A stretch of 64,000 bases of DNA from Torymus aiolomorphi (taxonomy: Eukaryota; Arthropoda; Insecta; Hymenoptera; Torymidae): NCBI GenBank assembly GCA_036365515.1, contig CM070873.1, positions 42,787,807 to 42,851,806 on the forward strand. Direction: 5' to 3'. The position numbers were made by a program, and so were the translations under genes. Within the stretch, counting starts at the first letter, position 1. Every line of letters starts with the position of its first letter. This document shows, one piece after another, positions 35,461 through 46,662 of this stretch. The notes below the pieces were generated by a model that did not search any database, had not been told where the DNA came from, and worked only from the letters and a program-made list of their open reading frames with translations.

Positions 35461-36554
35461 CACTGACAGAAAAAATCTGGTAAAAATTCTTATGTTGTCA
35501 TGTAAAAATTACCATGTTGGAATCGTAACTCGACCATATGTTGGATTTTTAGCAGAAATTGCAATACACGTAGGAAAAATTCCAAGTCTAACATGGGAAT
35601 TTTTTTATAACTAATTTTAAAGAGCGAAAAAAATTATTACATCTTTTTTTTTTAGGAGTGGGGGAGCGAGTATCAGACACATAATTATTATATTTAGACA
35701 ATACAGAAGTTATTTTTGAATTAAACATGATTAAAGAAAATATATTAAATAAATTAAAAATTTTTGACGGCATCGAGACTCGAACCTGGAACCCTTGGCA
35801 CGGTAGTCGGGAGCGCTAACCACTTACCTAAAAGACATATGTCCTACAAAATTTTGGAACTTGTATATCCCCAAACGTAAGTTATGCGCGCTAATTTTAT
35901 AACAAATTATGCTTTAACTCGAATAATATTATTCTCTATTTTAACGTAATTTATTACAAATGTTATATATTAAGAATATTGTTTAACATTTTATAACTAT
36001 TACCAATACCTTAAATTAAACAAGCTCATTTATTTATTAATGAATTTGTATTTTCGATATAATGGTTTTTCACAACCTTCCTTAAAAATATTACAAATAA
36101 ACAATGATTTTAAAAATTGTCTTATCATAAAAAATAAAAAAAAAAAAAAAGTATGTTGTTGGATTAGAACGCACATTCAGTTGTTGCGTTTAGCGTTTGT
36201 GTTTTGTCTCGATGTTGCCAAGGTGGATTGAGTTTGTTGACATGTATCTGTCTGAATCTTTCCTATTTTGACATTGAAGAGGTCAACTTTTCGTGCACTC
36301 GCGGGGTGTTTACGATTGAACGTGTGAATTCTTACTCTAAAACTCTCTCAATTTTTACCATGCTAGCCTGGGAAAATGTACAAAAGATAAAGTTCCATTA
36401 GTCACGTGTTAATTTTTACTATGCTGGCATAGGAAGTTTTACTTGTGACATTGGACTTTTTCATATAAAAGATAGTAAATATTTCGATTTTAAGCAGTTG
36501 TGGGCAACTTTCAAGAGCAACATAGGAATTTTTCCCCGGGTTTTTCTGTCAGTG
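35461..36554 (-). mobile_element. 1.1 kb TA-flanked TIR element (Tc1/mariner-type target), non-autonomous
   Basis: The TIRs are short: the left starts CACTGACAGAAAAA and the right ends TTTTTCTGTCAGTG. TA is present on both sides (35459-35460, 36555-36556). The reversed sister sequence near 48204 reads CTTTATGTATATGTTACT with one TA fewer, which is the empty site. There is no transposase. It contains a minus-strand tRNA-like sequence at 35768-35836 and a poly-A/T stretch. A TA duplication points to Tc1/mariner relatives but does not prove it. Confidence 0.75.
35768..35836 (-). other. tRNA-like sequence (SINE-type) inside the TA element
   Basis: On the minus strand, an A box TAGGTAAGTGG and a B box GGTTCGAGTCT lie 33 nt apart, followed by CGATGCCG and T-rich sequence. 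This is the usual layout of a tRNA-derived SINE promoter. A clean acceptor stem is not visible. Confidence 0.5.
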
Positions 36555-37230
36555 TATGTTACTAAAAAGTGGAAATGACGCGCGATACGCACGCGTGTTG
36601 TTTACTTGCTTTTTCTAATTTAATAAGCTATTAGGTTCATTATTTAAAAATATTGCAACGAGGTATAATGAAGGTAGGTTAATGAAATTGTCTATCAATC
36701 AAAAAACATGTATTTTTTTATGAATAACTAAAGACGGTATTATTTAAATAAAATTAAAAATATACCCCTACAGCGAGTTTTCAATCATTGTGAAAGCAGA
36801 TAAGATTATGAAAATAAACAATTTATTAAAATAATACAGATCTTTGTTATTTCTTAAAGAACTAATTATTTTGAAATATTTTCCACTTATTACACTTATT
36901 ACACTTATTAAAAACTATATTTGGTTAAAATTTCAATACATTTTCTTCATTTGTTTTTGAGAAAAATTATTTTATAAAAGTATAAAAAAAGGAATTGATA
37001 AATTAGTTTGAGAAAGCTAAGTGCCAATGAATTGGCAGCGGTTTTTTTATTTAAATTATCTCTAGCCTGTCATTTGTTATTAATGAAAATATGGTTTATA
37101 TTTCTTGAATTAATATCTCAAAAAATGTTTCCACTCAAAATTTTTACCACTTATTACACTTATCGAGTACAACATTGTGTTAAAATGTCAAGAGGTTATG
37201 TTGATTTGTTTACGAGAAAAAAATTATTTT

Positions 37231-37823
37231 TGAAAACAAGTGCGTTTTCTTTCGTTAACGATATCAGGAGTAAAAGTCAATGAATCGTTTTGAAATTTGG
37301 CAAAGAATTAGCTTTTTTATATCTAAGGATTCAGTTCTTTGCCGAAAAAAATCTGACCGTTGTGATCAAAGATATTTGAGGTTAAAATTTTTTTATAAAT
37401 TTCTTATATTTGCATTTTTAAAAAGAATATTCGATTGATGGACTCAAAATTTTTACCATTTATTACACTTATCGAGTACAACATTGTGTTAAAATTTCAA
37501 GAGGTTATGTTGGTCAAAATTCTTTAACTTATTCCAAATTAGCCCCAAAACACACATTTAAAGTTTTAGAGCAAAATATGCAATAGTTCTATTTAATTTG
37601 TACATCATATATAAATAAAATAATTATTGTTTACTGGCATATCCCCGAGAAAGTAATTTCAGATTGAGTCCCGCGGCAACGTGTACTAGGGCAACGATAA
37701 TAATTGACTTTCAAAATATGAATTTCGTAAAAATTTCATAAAAATATTTCATAAAAATATCAATTCTTAAATATGAAAAAAACTACCTCTCTGTTAAATT
37801 TCAAAACGATTCGTTATCTTTTG
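37231..37823 (+). repeat. Block A end, left part, in the inverted-repeat spacer
   Basis: It matches 56580-57135 in direct orientation and ~11530-12080 reversed. It is interrupted at TTGTTAA by the 8.9 kb element and resumes at 46743. Confidence 0.75.
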
Positions 37824-37984
37824 TTAAGGGGGTGTCAAACTCTATTCTGCGATTTGACCGACCCATAGCTCGGTAAGGTAGGAAGTACATACTATTGATG
37901 AAATATGACACAAGCGCCATCTCTGGAAAATCGTAATAGATTTTAACATAGATGGCGCTACATATTTCAAAAATATTAAAGATA

Positions 37985-38605
37985 CGCGTTTTTTTATTAC
38001 AAACAATTGTACGTATTTCGCGTATACGTATTTCTTTTTATAATTAATTATCCGTATTTTGCGTATACGCATTTTTATTGTTAATAATAGTGCGTATTTC
38101 ACATATATACGCATATTTATTACAAATAATTTTGCGCATTTCGCCTATACGCATTTTATAATAAATAATTTGGTGTATTTCGCCGATACACATATTTTAT
38201 TCTAAATAATTATGCGTATTTCGCTTATACGCACTTTTCAGTGTTATCAATTGTGCGCATTTCGCCTATACGCATTTTATAATAAATAATTTGGTGTATT
38301 TCGCCTATACACATGTTTTATTATAAATAATTATGCGTATTTCGCTTATACGCACTTTTCAGTGTTATTAATTGTGCGCATTTCGCCTATACGCATTTTA
38401 TAATAAATAATTTGGTGTATTTCGCCTATACACATGTTTTATTATAAATAATTATGCGTATTTCGCTTATACGCACTTTTCAGTGTTAGTAATCGTGTGC
38501 ATTTTGCCTACACGCATTTTATAATAAATCATTTTGTGTATTTCGACTATACACATGTTCTATTATAAACAAATGTGCGCATTTCGCCTATACACATTTC
38601 TTATA
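37985..38605 (+). repeat. 41-bp minisatellite array 1, with ~120-bp higher-order unit
   Basis: The monomer core is TGCGTATTTCGCCTATACGC followed by an AT-rich 20 bp. Three monomer types (ending in TTTGGTG, AATTATG and ATTGTG) repeat as a trimer of ~120 bp in the middle of the array. TATACGCA/TGCGTATA half-sites give local dyad symmetry. Confidence 0.8.
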
Positions 38606-38711
38606 ATAATGACATGCAGATTCATCACTTTATTATATAGTCTCAGTTATTATTGACATTTCAAAATTCAGGACGTCGCCTCGCATGATTGCAAATGCTT
38701 TCTTAAAAATT

Positions 38712-39590
38712 GTAGTGCGCTTCGTACGTTTTTGTGTCCCGGTGAAGGGACAGATCGGATGCGAGGTCTAGGTGTTTAGATGGCCGATGATGGAGTCCGG
38801 GTTATGCGCTCCATAGGTTTTTGTACCCAGGTGTTGAGACAGCTCGATTACGAGGTCTAGCTGTTCCAGGTGGCCGGTGATAGAGTGTAAGTAATGCGTT
38901 CCGAAGATTTTTGTGTCCAGATGTCGGAACAGATCGTATGCGAGGTCTGAGCGTTCCAGGTGGACGATGATGGAGTTTACGTGATGCGCTCCGTAGGTTT
39001 TTGTGTCTAGAGACCAAGACAAATCGAATGCGAGGTCTAGGTGTTTCAGATGGCCGATGATGGAGTCCGGGTAGTGCGCTTCGTAGGTTTTTGAGTCCAG
39101 GTGTCGGGACAGCTCGAATGCGAGGTCTAGCTGTTCCAGGCGGGTGATGATACGCTTCGTAGACTTTTGTGTCCAGGTGTTTTGACAGATCGGATGCGAG
39201 GTCTAGGTGTTCCAGACGGCCGATGATGGAGTTCGGGTAGTGCGCTCCGTAGGTTTTTGTGTCCAGGTGAAGGGACAGGTCGGATGCGAGGTCTAGGTGT
39301 TGCAGATGGCCGGTGATGTAATCCGGGTGATGCGCTCTGAAGGTTTTTGTGTCCAGGTGTCGGGACAGATCGGATGCGAGGTTTAGGCGTTCCAGGTAGC
39401 CGATGATGGAGTTTACGTGAAGCGCTCCGTAGGTTTTTGTGTCCAGAGGCCAGGACAAATCGAATGCGAGGTCTAGGTGTTCCAGATGGTCGATGAGTCC
39501 GGGTAGTGCGCTCCGTAGGTTTTTGTGTCCAGGTGAAGGGACAGGTCGGATGCGAGGTCTAGGTGTTTAGATGGCCGATGATGGAGTCCA
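38712..39590 (-). repeat. 90-bp tandem array (~10 copies), in-phase coding-like
   Basis: The unit includes TCCGTAGGTTTTTGTGTCCA and GATGCGAGGTCTAGGTGTTC. Because 90 is a multiple of three, the minus strand stays open over long stretches with a 30-residue period (LDTKTYGAHHPDSIIGHLEH, then LDLASDLSR). A frame change occurs mid-array at the shortened unit near 39145-39160. No known domain is recognised, and it is more likely a minisatellite than a gene. Confidence 0.75.
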
Positions 39591-39773
39591 ATTTAATATT
39601 ATGATTTTCAAAATATTACCTGCATCTGAAATTTTGTGGCACAGTACTGCACTTTTTTGTACATATTCTGGATATAGTTTACAAAATTTCTACCAAGAGA
39701 TAGTTTAGATTTGGTTTTTATTTTTTTGGTTGAGGGTTTAATTGTTTATTGAAATTTAAACAAATTTCAATCT

Positions 39774-41010
39774 ATTTAGTTTTTTATGAACAAAAAATGT
39801 TCCTCAAATTTTAGGTCGATATTTGCAAAAATAAAAAAGCTATGCAATATTGAAAATTCAATTTTTTTGCAATTTTTGGTTAAAATCCAAGTTTATTCAT
39901 TTTTTAACTGAAAATCTTGAAACTTTTTGTATAGTACATTGATTGGCAAAAGGTTTGAATTTTTTCTGTAGAATGTGCCAGTATTTATGTTATGACCCTT
40001 TTTGAAAGTCTCTGATTGGCTGCTTCTTAGTATACCTTCATCAAAGGATATTGAGGCTGCGGCCAAATATTCTTTATTCGACAAATTTTTTTTGTATTCT
40101 TCTTCGAAAACCCTTCAAAATGCTTTTTTATCAATACTGGCCGAGCAAAGGAAAAAAGTGACAATTTTTTGAAATATCAAGAAAAATCCATAATTTCAAT
40201 TTTTGATAACATGATTAATGAAACTGAATATTATTCATACATCTTATGGCATGAACCGTACCACTGAATTTTGTTAGAGCATCAAATAGAACATTAGAAA
40301 TATCTATTTTCAATAATATTAGGCTTACACAATAAGCAATACCTAATTATGAATTAATAATAAATTAAGCTATAGAGGTTAATTACTATAAAGCTGTCAA
40401 AATGAAATCAGGCAACAGACTGATAATTTCATTCATAATTAGGTATCGCTTATTGTGTAAGCCTAATATTATTGAAAATAGATATTTCTAATGTTCTATT
40501 TGATGCTCTAACAAAATTCAGTGGTACGGTTCATGCCATAAGATGTATGAATAATATTCAGTTTCATTAATCATGTTATCAAAAATTGAAATTATGGATT
40601 TTTCTTGATATTTCAAAAAATTGTAACTTTTTTCCCTATGCTCGGCCAGTATTGATAAAAATGCATTTTGAAGGATTTTCGAAGAAGAATACAAAAAAAT
40701 TTGTCGAATAAAGAATATTTGGCCGCAGCCTCAATATCCTTTGATGAAGGTATACTAAGAAGCAGCCAATCAGAGACTTTCAAAAAGGGTCATAAAATAA
40801 ATACTGGCACATTCTACAGAAAAAATTCAAACCTTTTGCCAATCAATGTACTATACAAAAAGTTTCAAGATTTTCAGTTAAAAAATGAATAAACTTGGAT
40901 TTTAACCAAAAATTGCAAAAAAATTGAATTTTCAATATTGCATAGCTTTTTTATTTTTGCAAATATCGACCTAAAATTTGAGGAACATTTTTTGTTCATA
41001 AAAACTGAAA
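39774..41010. repeat. 1.24 kb palindrome (arms ~575 bp)
   Basis: 39774-40346 is the near-perfect reverse complement of ~40437-41010, with an ~90 bp spacer. Each arm holds the same reading frame (63 codons at 40084-39893 minus; 74 codons at 40668-40892 plus) with KEYLAAASISFDEGILRSSQ. The frame is intact in both arms, but no family is recognised and no upstream coding context is seen. Confidence 0.85.
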
Positions 41011-41484
41011 GAAAACGAGTTTTGAGGGATTTTAAAATTTTGAGCTGCTGACTTCACGTGAAATATCCCATATACCTGAAACAACAGGGTGTAACAAAAT
41101 TTGAGACCAAGGGTTGAACTTCAAATTAACCTGAGTATGGTATATAAGTTGATCCGCATTTTAAAATATACACCTTCCATCATATAAACGCATAACTGCA
41201 AATTGAACATTTTAACAAAATTTGTATTATTAGAAGTATTGTCATTAATAATTACTTTGCATTATACTTGTCATGCTACTGAATGATTGGCAAAAGTAGA
41301 GCTACTATAATTTCATTGAGCTAGGCTCATAAGTTTCTTTAGCTTCTTTTCAAATTTTATGAGTTTTGTTGAAAAAAAACGGAAAAGAATTAATTTTATG
41401 TCAAGACATCTAGTTTCTTATAAATAGATAACTAAATAAACTCATGTAATTGTAATTCTTTTCTGTTATAATTAAATATGTTCG

Positions 41485-41755
41485 CCCATACACCTTTCCT
41501 TATAACTAATAATTGTGCGTATTTCGTCTATACGCATTTTTGCATTATAAACAACTGTGCGTATTTCGCTTATACATATTTTTGATATTGTAAATAATTG
41601 TGCGTATTTCGCTTGTACGAATTTTTTATTATAAATAATTGTGCGTATTTCGCCTATACGCATTTTTGTATGATAAATAATTGTGCGCATTTCGCATATA
41701 CGCATTATATATTATGAATAATTGTGCGTATTTCGCCTATACGCATTTTAATATT
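41485..41755 (+). repeat. 41-bp minisatellite array 2
   Basis: About six monomers of the same family as 37985-38605, in the same orientation (TGTGCGTATTTCGCCTATAC), but with variable 41-43 bp lengths and without the trimer order. Confidence 0.75.
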
Positions 41756-41889
41756 TACTATTTTTTTTATTACAAACACATGTCAATTTGAACGTAATTA
41801 CGTTCGAATAAGTATTTATTTATAATCACGATTTTTACTTATAGTATAAAATTACGTGATTAGTAATACTTTAAGTTTTGACATGTCCA

Positions 41890-42330
41890 ACACCTATTAG
41901 CCAAAAACTACGGAGCGCACCACCTAAATATCGTCACCGGCTTCCCCGAAGACCTGGACCACGTATTAGATACGCCCTGATATCCAAACGCAAAAGACTA
42001 CAAAGCGCACCACCTAGACCTCGTCATCGGCTACCCTGAACACCTGCACTGCGTATTAGATGCGCCCTGATATTTTAATGCAAAAAACCTAGACTCCATC
42101 ATCGGCTACCACAAAGACCTAAACCACGCATTTGATACGTTCCAACATCTAGAGACAAAAAACTACGGAGCGCACGACCTAGACATCATCATCGGCTACC
42201 CCGAACACTTTGACTACGTATTAGATGCGTCCTGGGATCTAAACGCAAAAAACTTCGGAGCGCATCACCTCGACTCCATCATTGACCACCTCAAAGACCT
42301 AGACGACGCATTCGATGCTTTCAATTATCG
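41890..42330 (+). repeat. 90-bp array, opposite orientation (~5 copies)
   Basis: The units (AACTACGGAGCGCACCACCT, then CATCGGCTACCCCGAACACC) are diverged complements of the array at 38712-39590, so the two arrays face each other. The plus-strand translation again shows KNYGAHHLD and IIGYPEHLD, with stops between some units. Confidence 0.7.
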
Positions 42331-42724
42331 ATAAGTAACACTTCCTTATAATAGTTGTCATTTCCGTATTAGCAGGTAGCAACCGTTACCGCTATAGTAT
42401 TTCTCCCTTACAATTGAAGGTGGAAGCAATGTATACTAAAATCGTGTGACGCTGTTACGTCGGTATATGCCGCTGATCCAACGATCGTATAATTGTGTAA
42501 TTGTTGTAGTATGAAAAGCAACATACCGTAAAAGTATGGGTCCCTTACTAAGATTGCTAAAACCACCTTACTTATATAGTAAAGGAACTCCTATACTCCA
42601 CGAGTAAGCCGTTGTAACTGTAGCAGTAAGAGTTTTCTTTCCGTGTGCACCCGCAGAAAACTGTTACTTTTTGGGGAGATATAATTCGTACCTAAAAATC
42701 AGGTGTGCCCTAAATACTGACATT

Positions 42725-43269
42725 AGTCTAGGCACCAGGGGGGTTTCCGTGGCCGATGGATGTCCACGCCTCCACCAAAGCTTTTCTTACGTATTTTTGT
42801 CTGCTGATTCTGAATTTCGAAGGTGGACAGTCGCCAGAATGTTAGTTTTTTGTTATTAACAATTTAATTGTTTAAACTGCGGCCAAATCAATACGATTAA
42901 TTATAACTGAATCCTAACTGTCTAAAACTGTAGTAAATTGATCTAGAATTATGCACGTTTGCGCTCGAATTCGCGACTTATTGCACTAAATTTGCAATAA
43001 TTCGGGTTCTAATCAAAATTTTTCAATTCTGAAAAAACGAGCATATTCTAGATCAATTTACTACAGTTTTAGGCAGTTAGGATTCAGTTATAATTAATCA
43101 TATTGATTTGGCAGCAATTTAAACAATTAAATTGTTAATAACAAAAAACTAACAGTCTGGCGACGTTCCACCTTCGAAATTCAGAATCAGCAGTCAAAAA
43201 TACGTAAGAAAAGCTTTGGTGGAAGTGTGGACATCCATCGGCCACGGAAACTCCCCTGGCGCCTAGACT
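42725..43269. repeat. 545-bp palindrome (arms ~235 bp)
   Basis: The left arm starts AGTCTAGGCACC and the right arm ends GGCGCCTAGACT. The arms include TCCGTGGCCGATGGATGTCC and its complement, and AACTGTAGTAAATTGATCTA and its complement. The spacer is centred near 42997 and is AT-rich. Confidence 0.85.
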
Positions 43270-43273
43270 ACAT

Positions 43274-44192
43274 CTCGAGTCTGTCGTGGGAGCGCAGACA
43301 TTCAAGTATACCTTCGTCGTCCCTTCTCCGTCGTGTCCGCCTAGGTGATGTCCTCGGGAAGTGGTAGTTGCGTTGGCTGCCCTCGAGGAGAGTAGAATGA
43401 TATGAAGACCTGTTGTCTTCTGCAGGAGCTCTTCGCCTAGAGCAAAACAAAATATATTAATAATGTTTTAGGCAGTGGGGATGAGGAGAGCAGTATCAAA
43501 CTGCCAGGAACAGAGGAGTAGACAGATGGAAAGTTGGAGGCTAGGTTCGGCTATACTACAGGATAAAGTCCAAATCCGAAGTGAAGTACTTACTCGAGTC
43601 TGTCACGGAAGCGCGAACTACATTCAACTACACCTTCGCCCTCCCTTCTCCGTTGTGTTAGCCTAGGTGATGTCCTCGGGAAGTGGTAGTTGCGTTGGCT
43701 GTCCTCGAGAAGAGTAGAATTATATGAAGACTTGTTGTCTTCTACAGGAGCTCTTCACCTAGGACAATACAAAATATATTAATAATGTATTAAGGAGTAG
43801 GGATGAGGATAGCAGTATCAAACTGCCAGGAACAGAGGAGTAGACCGATGGAAAGTTGGAGACTAGGTTCGGCTGTACTACAAGATAAAGTCCAAATCCG
43901 AAGTGAAATACTTACTCGAATCTGGCACAGGAGATCAAACTATATTTATATATACCTTCGCTCTCACTTCTACGATATGTTTGTCTAGCTGATGTCTTCA
44001 GGACGTGGTAGTTGTGTTGGCTGCCCTGGAGGAGAGTAGAATTATATGAAGACGTGTTGTCTTCTGCAGGAGCTCTTCGCCTAGGGCAAAGCAGAATATA
44101 TTAATAAAGTGTTAAGCAGTATAGGAATGAGGATAGCAGTATCGACCTGCCAGAAACAGAGGGAGTAGATAGATGGAAAGTTAAGATATCTG
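43274..44192 (+). repeat. ~320-bp tandem array (2.9 copies)
   Basis: Units start at CTCGAGTCTGTC (43274), 43593 and 43915. Each contains TGATGTCCTCGGGAAGTGGT, TGCAGGAGCTCTTCGCCTAG and ACTGCCAGGAACAGAGGAGT or close variants. Reading frames of 60-63 codons within are repeated by-products. Confidence 0.85.
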
Positions 44193-45740
44193 TAGAAAAT
44201 GGAAAGGGTCTTTGGAATGAAAAGTCGAAAAAGTACATGTGCATTTCCAACTAAGACCTCATCACCCTCGCTTAAAGTTTACCAGAATGTTAACACACAA
44301 TCCAGTACATGCTGAGGCATTGCATATTGAGTTTCAGATATACTCCATCAGCCAGTTTGGAGGAAATCACTTTTCTTTCTTAAAAATTTCCTGAAAAAGC
44401 ACAAAAATTGCAATATCTCCAGATTTGCTATTTATGTAGATCTGAAACTTGATAAACTGTCCCTCAGCATGTATTTCACGGTGTGTGTAAAGTTTAAGAT
44501 ATGTTGAGAGAATGGAAAGGGATCTTTGGACTGAAAAGTCGAAAAAGCGCAAGTGCATTTCCAACTAAGACCTCCTGACCATTGCTCAAAGCTTACCAGA
44601 ATGTTAACACGCAATCCAATACATGTTAAGGCATTGTATATTAAATTTTAGATCTTTTCAATCAGCCAGTGTACGGGAAATAACTTTTTTTCTTGAACAT
44701 TTCTTAAAAAGAGCATACAAATTGCAATATCTCCACACTTGCTAATTATTTAGATCTGAAAGTTGATAAACAATACCTCAGCATGTGTTACATAGTGTGT
44801 GTAAAGTTTGAAATATTTGTAGAGAATGGAAAGGGATCTTTGAAATGAAAAGTCGAAAAAGCGCGTGTGCATTTCCAAGGTAGACCTCCTCATCCTCGCT
44901 TAAAGTGTGTGAGAATGTTTACACACAATCCAGTACATACTGAGGCATTGTATATTAGGTTTCAGATCTATTCAATCAGCCAGTTTGGAGGAAATTACTT
45001 TTCTTTCTTAAAAATTTCCTGAAAAAGCACAAAAATTGCAATATCTCCAGACTTACTAATTATGTAGATCTGAAACTTGATAAACTGTCCCTAAGCATGT
45101 ATTCCATTATGTATGGAAAGTTTAAGATACTTGTAGGGAATGGAAAGGGATCTTTGGAACGAAATGTCAAAAAGCCGCATGTGCATTTGCGACAAAAACC
45201 TCCTCACTCTTTCTCATAGTTTACCAGAATGTTCTCACACAATGCAATGCATGCTGAGGCACTGTATATTAAATTTAGATCTTTTCAATCAGCCAGTGTA
45301 GGGGAAATAACTTTTTTACTTGAACATTTCTTAAAAAGAGCATACAAATTGCAATATCTCCTCACATGCTAATTATTTAGATCTTAAACTTGATAAACAG
45401 TCCCTCAGCATGTATTACATAGTGTGTGTAAAGTTTGAAATATTTGTAGAGAATGGAAAGGGATCTTTGAAATGAAAAGTCGAAAAAGCGCGTGTGCATT
45501 TCCAAGGTAGACCTCCTCATCCTCGCTTAAAGTTTATGAGAATGTTTACACACAATCCAGTACATGCTGAGGCATTGTATATTAGATTTCAGATCTACTC
45601 AATCAGCCAGTTTGGAGGAAATGACTTTTCTTGAAAATATTTTTAAAAATACACAGAAAATGCAGTATCTCCACACTTGCTGATTATTTAGATCTGTAAT
45701 CTTTGGAATGAAAAGTCGAAAAAGCGCATCAAATCTATAG
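44193..45740 (+). repeat. 313-bp satellite array with dimeric higher-order structure
   Basis: AATGGAAAGGG marks unit starts at 44199, 44511, 44825, 45139 and 45452 (spacing 312-314). Units 1 and 3 share CAGTTTGGAGGAAAT and TTTCCTGAAAAAGCAC, while units 2 and 4 share CAGTGTA-GGGAAATAAC and TTAAAAAGAGCATAC. The true period is therefore an AB dimer of ~627 bp. The fifth unit is truncated. Confidence 0.85.
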
Positions 45741-45948
45741 TTGGCCGTTGTTATTTATACGCCAGATTGCTAGATAGGTATACCTATATATACGTAAAAC
45801 CTAACCTTCAATTATCTTTAGCCGAAGAATTGACGCTTGATTAAAGAAAAAAATAGGCAAGGATTGACGCTTGACTAAAGAAATAATAGTCCCTTCCATG
45901 TCAGACTTTCAAAACAGTGATTTTTACACGTTTCTAAGTGGGTTATAG

Positions 45949-45982
45949 GTTATTTGTACGACAGATCTGTCGTACAAATAAC
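45949..45982. repeat. Perfect 34-bp palindrome
   Basis: GTTATTTGTACGACAGATCT followed by its own complement, with no spacer. It sits between the satellite array and the GC island and could be an insertion footprint or a protein-binding dyad. Confidence 0.8.
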
Positions 45983-46024
45983 AACGCCGTAAAATAAATA
46001 AATTCTTGAATGACTTACTTTTCT

Positions 46025-46412
46025 GTCTTACGGCGGGGCCAAGTCCAAGCGGCACGGTCCGTTGGGTGTGCACGCACACGGTGCGGTACGGACGCTACGG
46101 TCTGCGAGGTGGGCGGCTGATGCGGCGCTCCAGGCTGCGCCGTCTGCGAGCGGTCCAGGCGGCAGGCACACCGATGACACGTCGATAAGCATCAATGGAT
46201 AGAGGAGGGCACAGGTGGCGAAGGTGGCGGCGAAGGTGGTGGCGGCAACACGGGACCGCCTCCCGGAGGGCCTAGGCCCAGGCATCGGCGATGGACAGCT
46301 CAGCTGTGCTGCAGCCAGCAGCGCATGCGCGTACACACACACGGGCAAGGCCGCGCCGCTGGCCGCTGCCGTCGCTGCCGTCGCCGACTCGCGAATCTCG
46401 CGATGCTACATA
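46025..46412. other. GC-rich, CpG-rich island
   Basis: The base composition switches sharply to GC-rich here. The minus strand has an open frame of 106 codons (46348-46028) and in another frame a proline run VLPPPPSPPPSPPV. It ends in AAAAGTAAGTC, which looks like a splice donor. It could be a captured CpG-rich first exon of a host gene. No domain is recognised and overlapping frames on both strands are expected from composition, so a coding call is not justified. Confidence 0.5.
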
Positions 46413-46462
46413 TTACCCATATGGTACAATAATCTATTTTTTTTTTTAATATTATGCATAAT

Positions 46463-46662
46463 CATGAGTGCATTGCCCTCCGTAATGACATTATGAATCA
46501 TTCTGCAAAGTTTCACGTCGATATTTTAAGGCGTCTGAGAATGGCATTTGAACGAAATTTTCGTTCAAATGCCATTCTTAGACGCTTTTGAATATTGACT
46601 TGGCATTTTGCAGAATGATTAATAATGTAATTACGGAGGGCAGTGCACTCATTATTTTTCAT
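46463..46662. repeat. ~200-bp palindrome near the right end of the 8.9 kb element
   Basis: The centre is GAACGAAATTTTCGTTC. The arms include AATGGCATTTGAACG and GTGCATTGCCCTCCGTAAT versus ATTACGGAGGGCAGTGCAC. It is a small foldback (MITE-like) unit. Confidence 0.75.

Noticed and set aside
43268..43988. Repeated 60-63 codon frames in the ~320-bp array
   Set aside because: They recur with the repeat unit, are broken differently in each copy and have no recognisable motif.
46028..46496. 106- and 93-codon frames in the GC island
   Set aside because: Overlapping open frames on both strands are expected from GC-rich composition, and no domain or conserved motif is visible.
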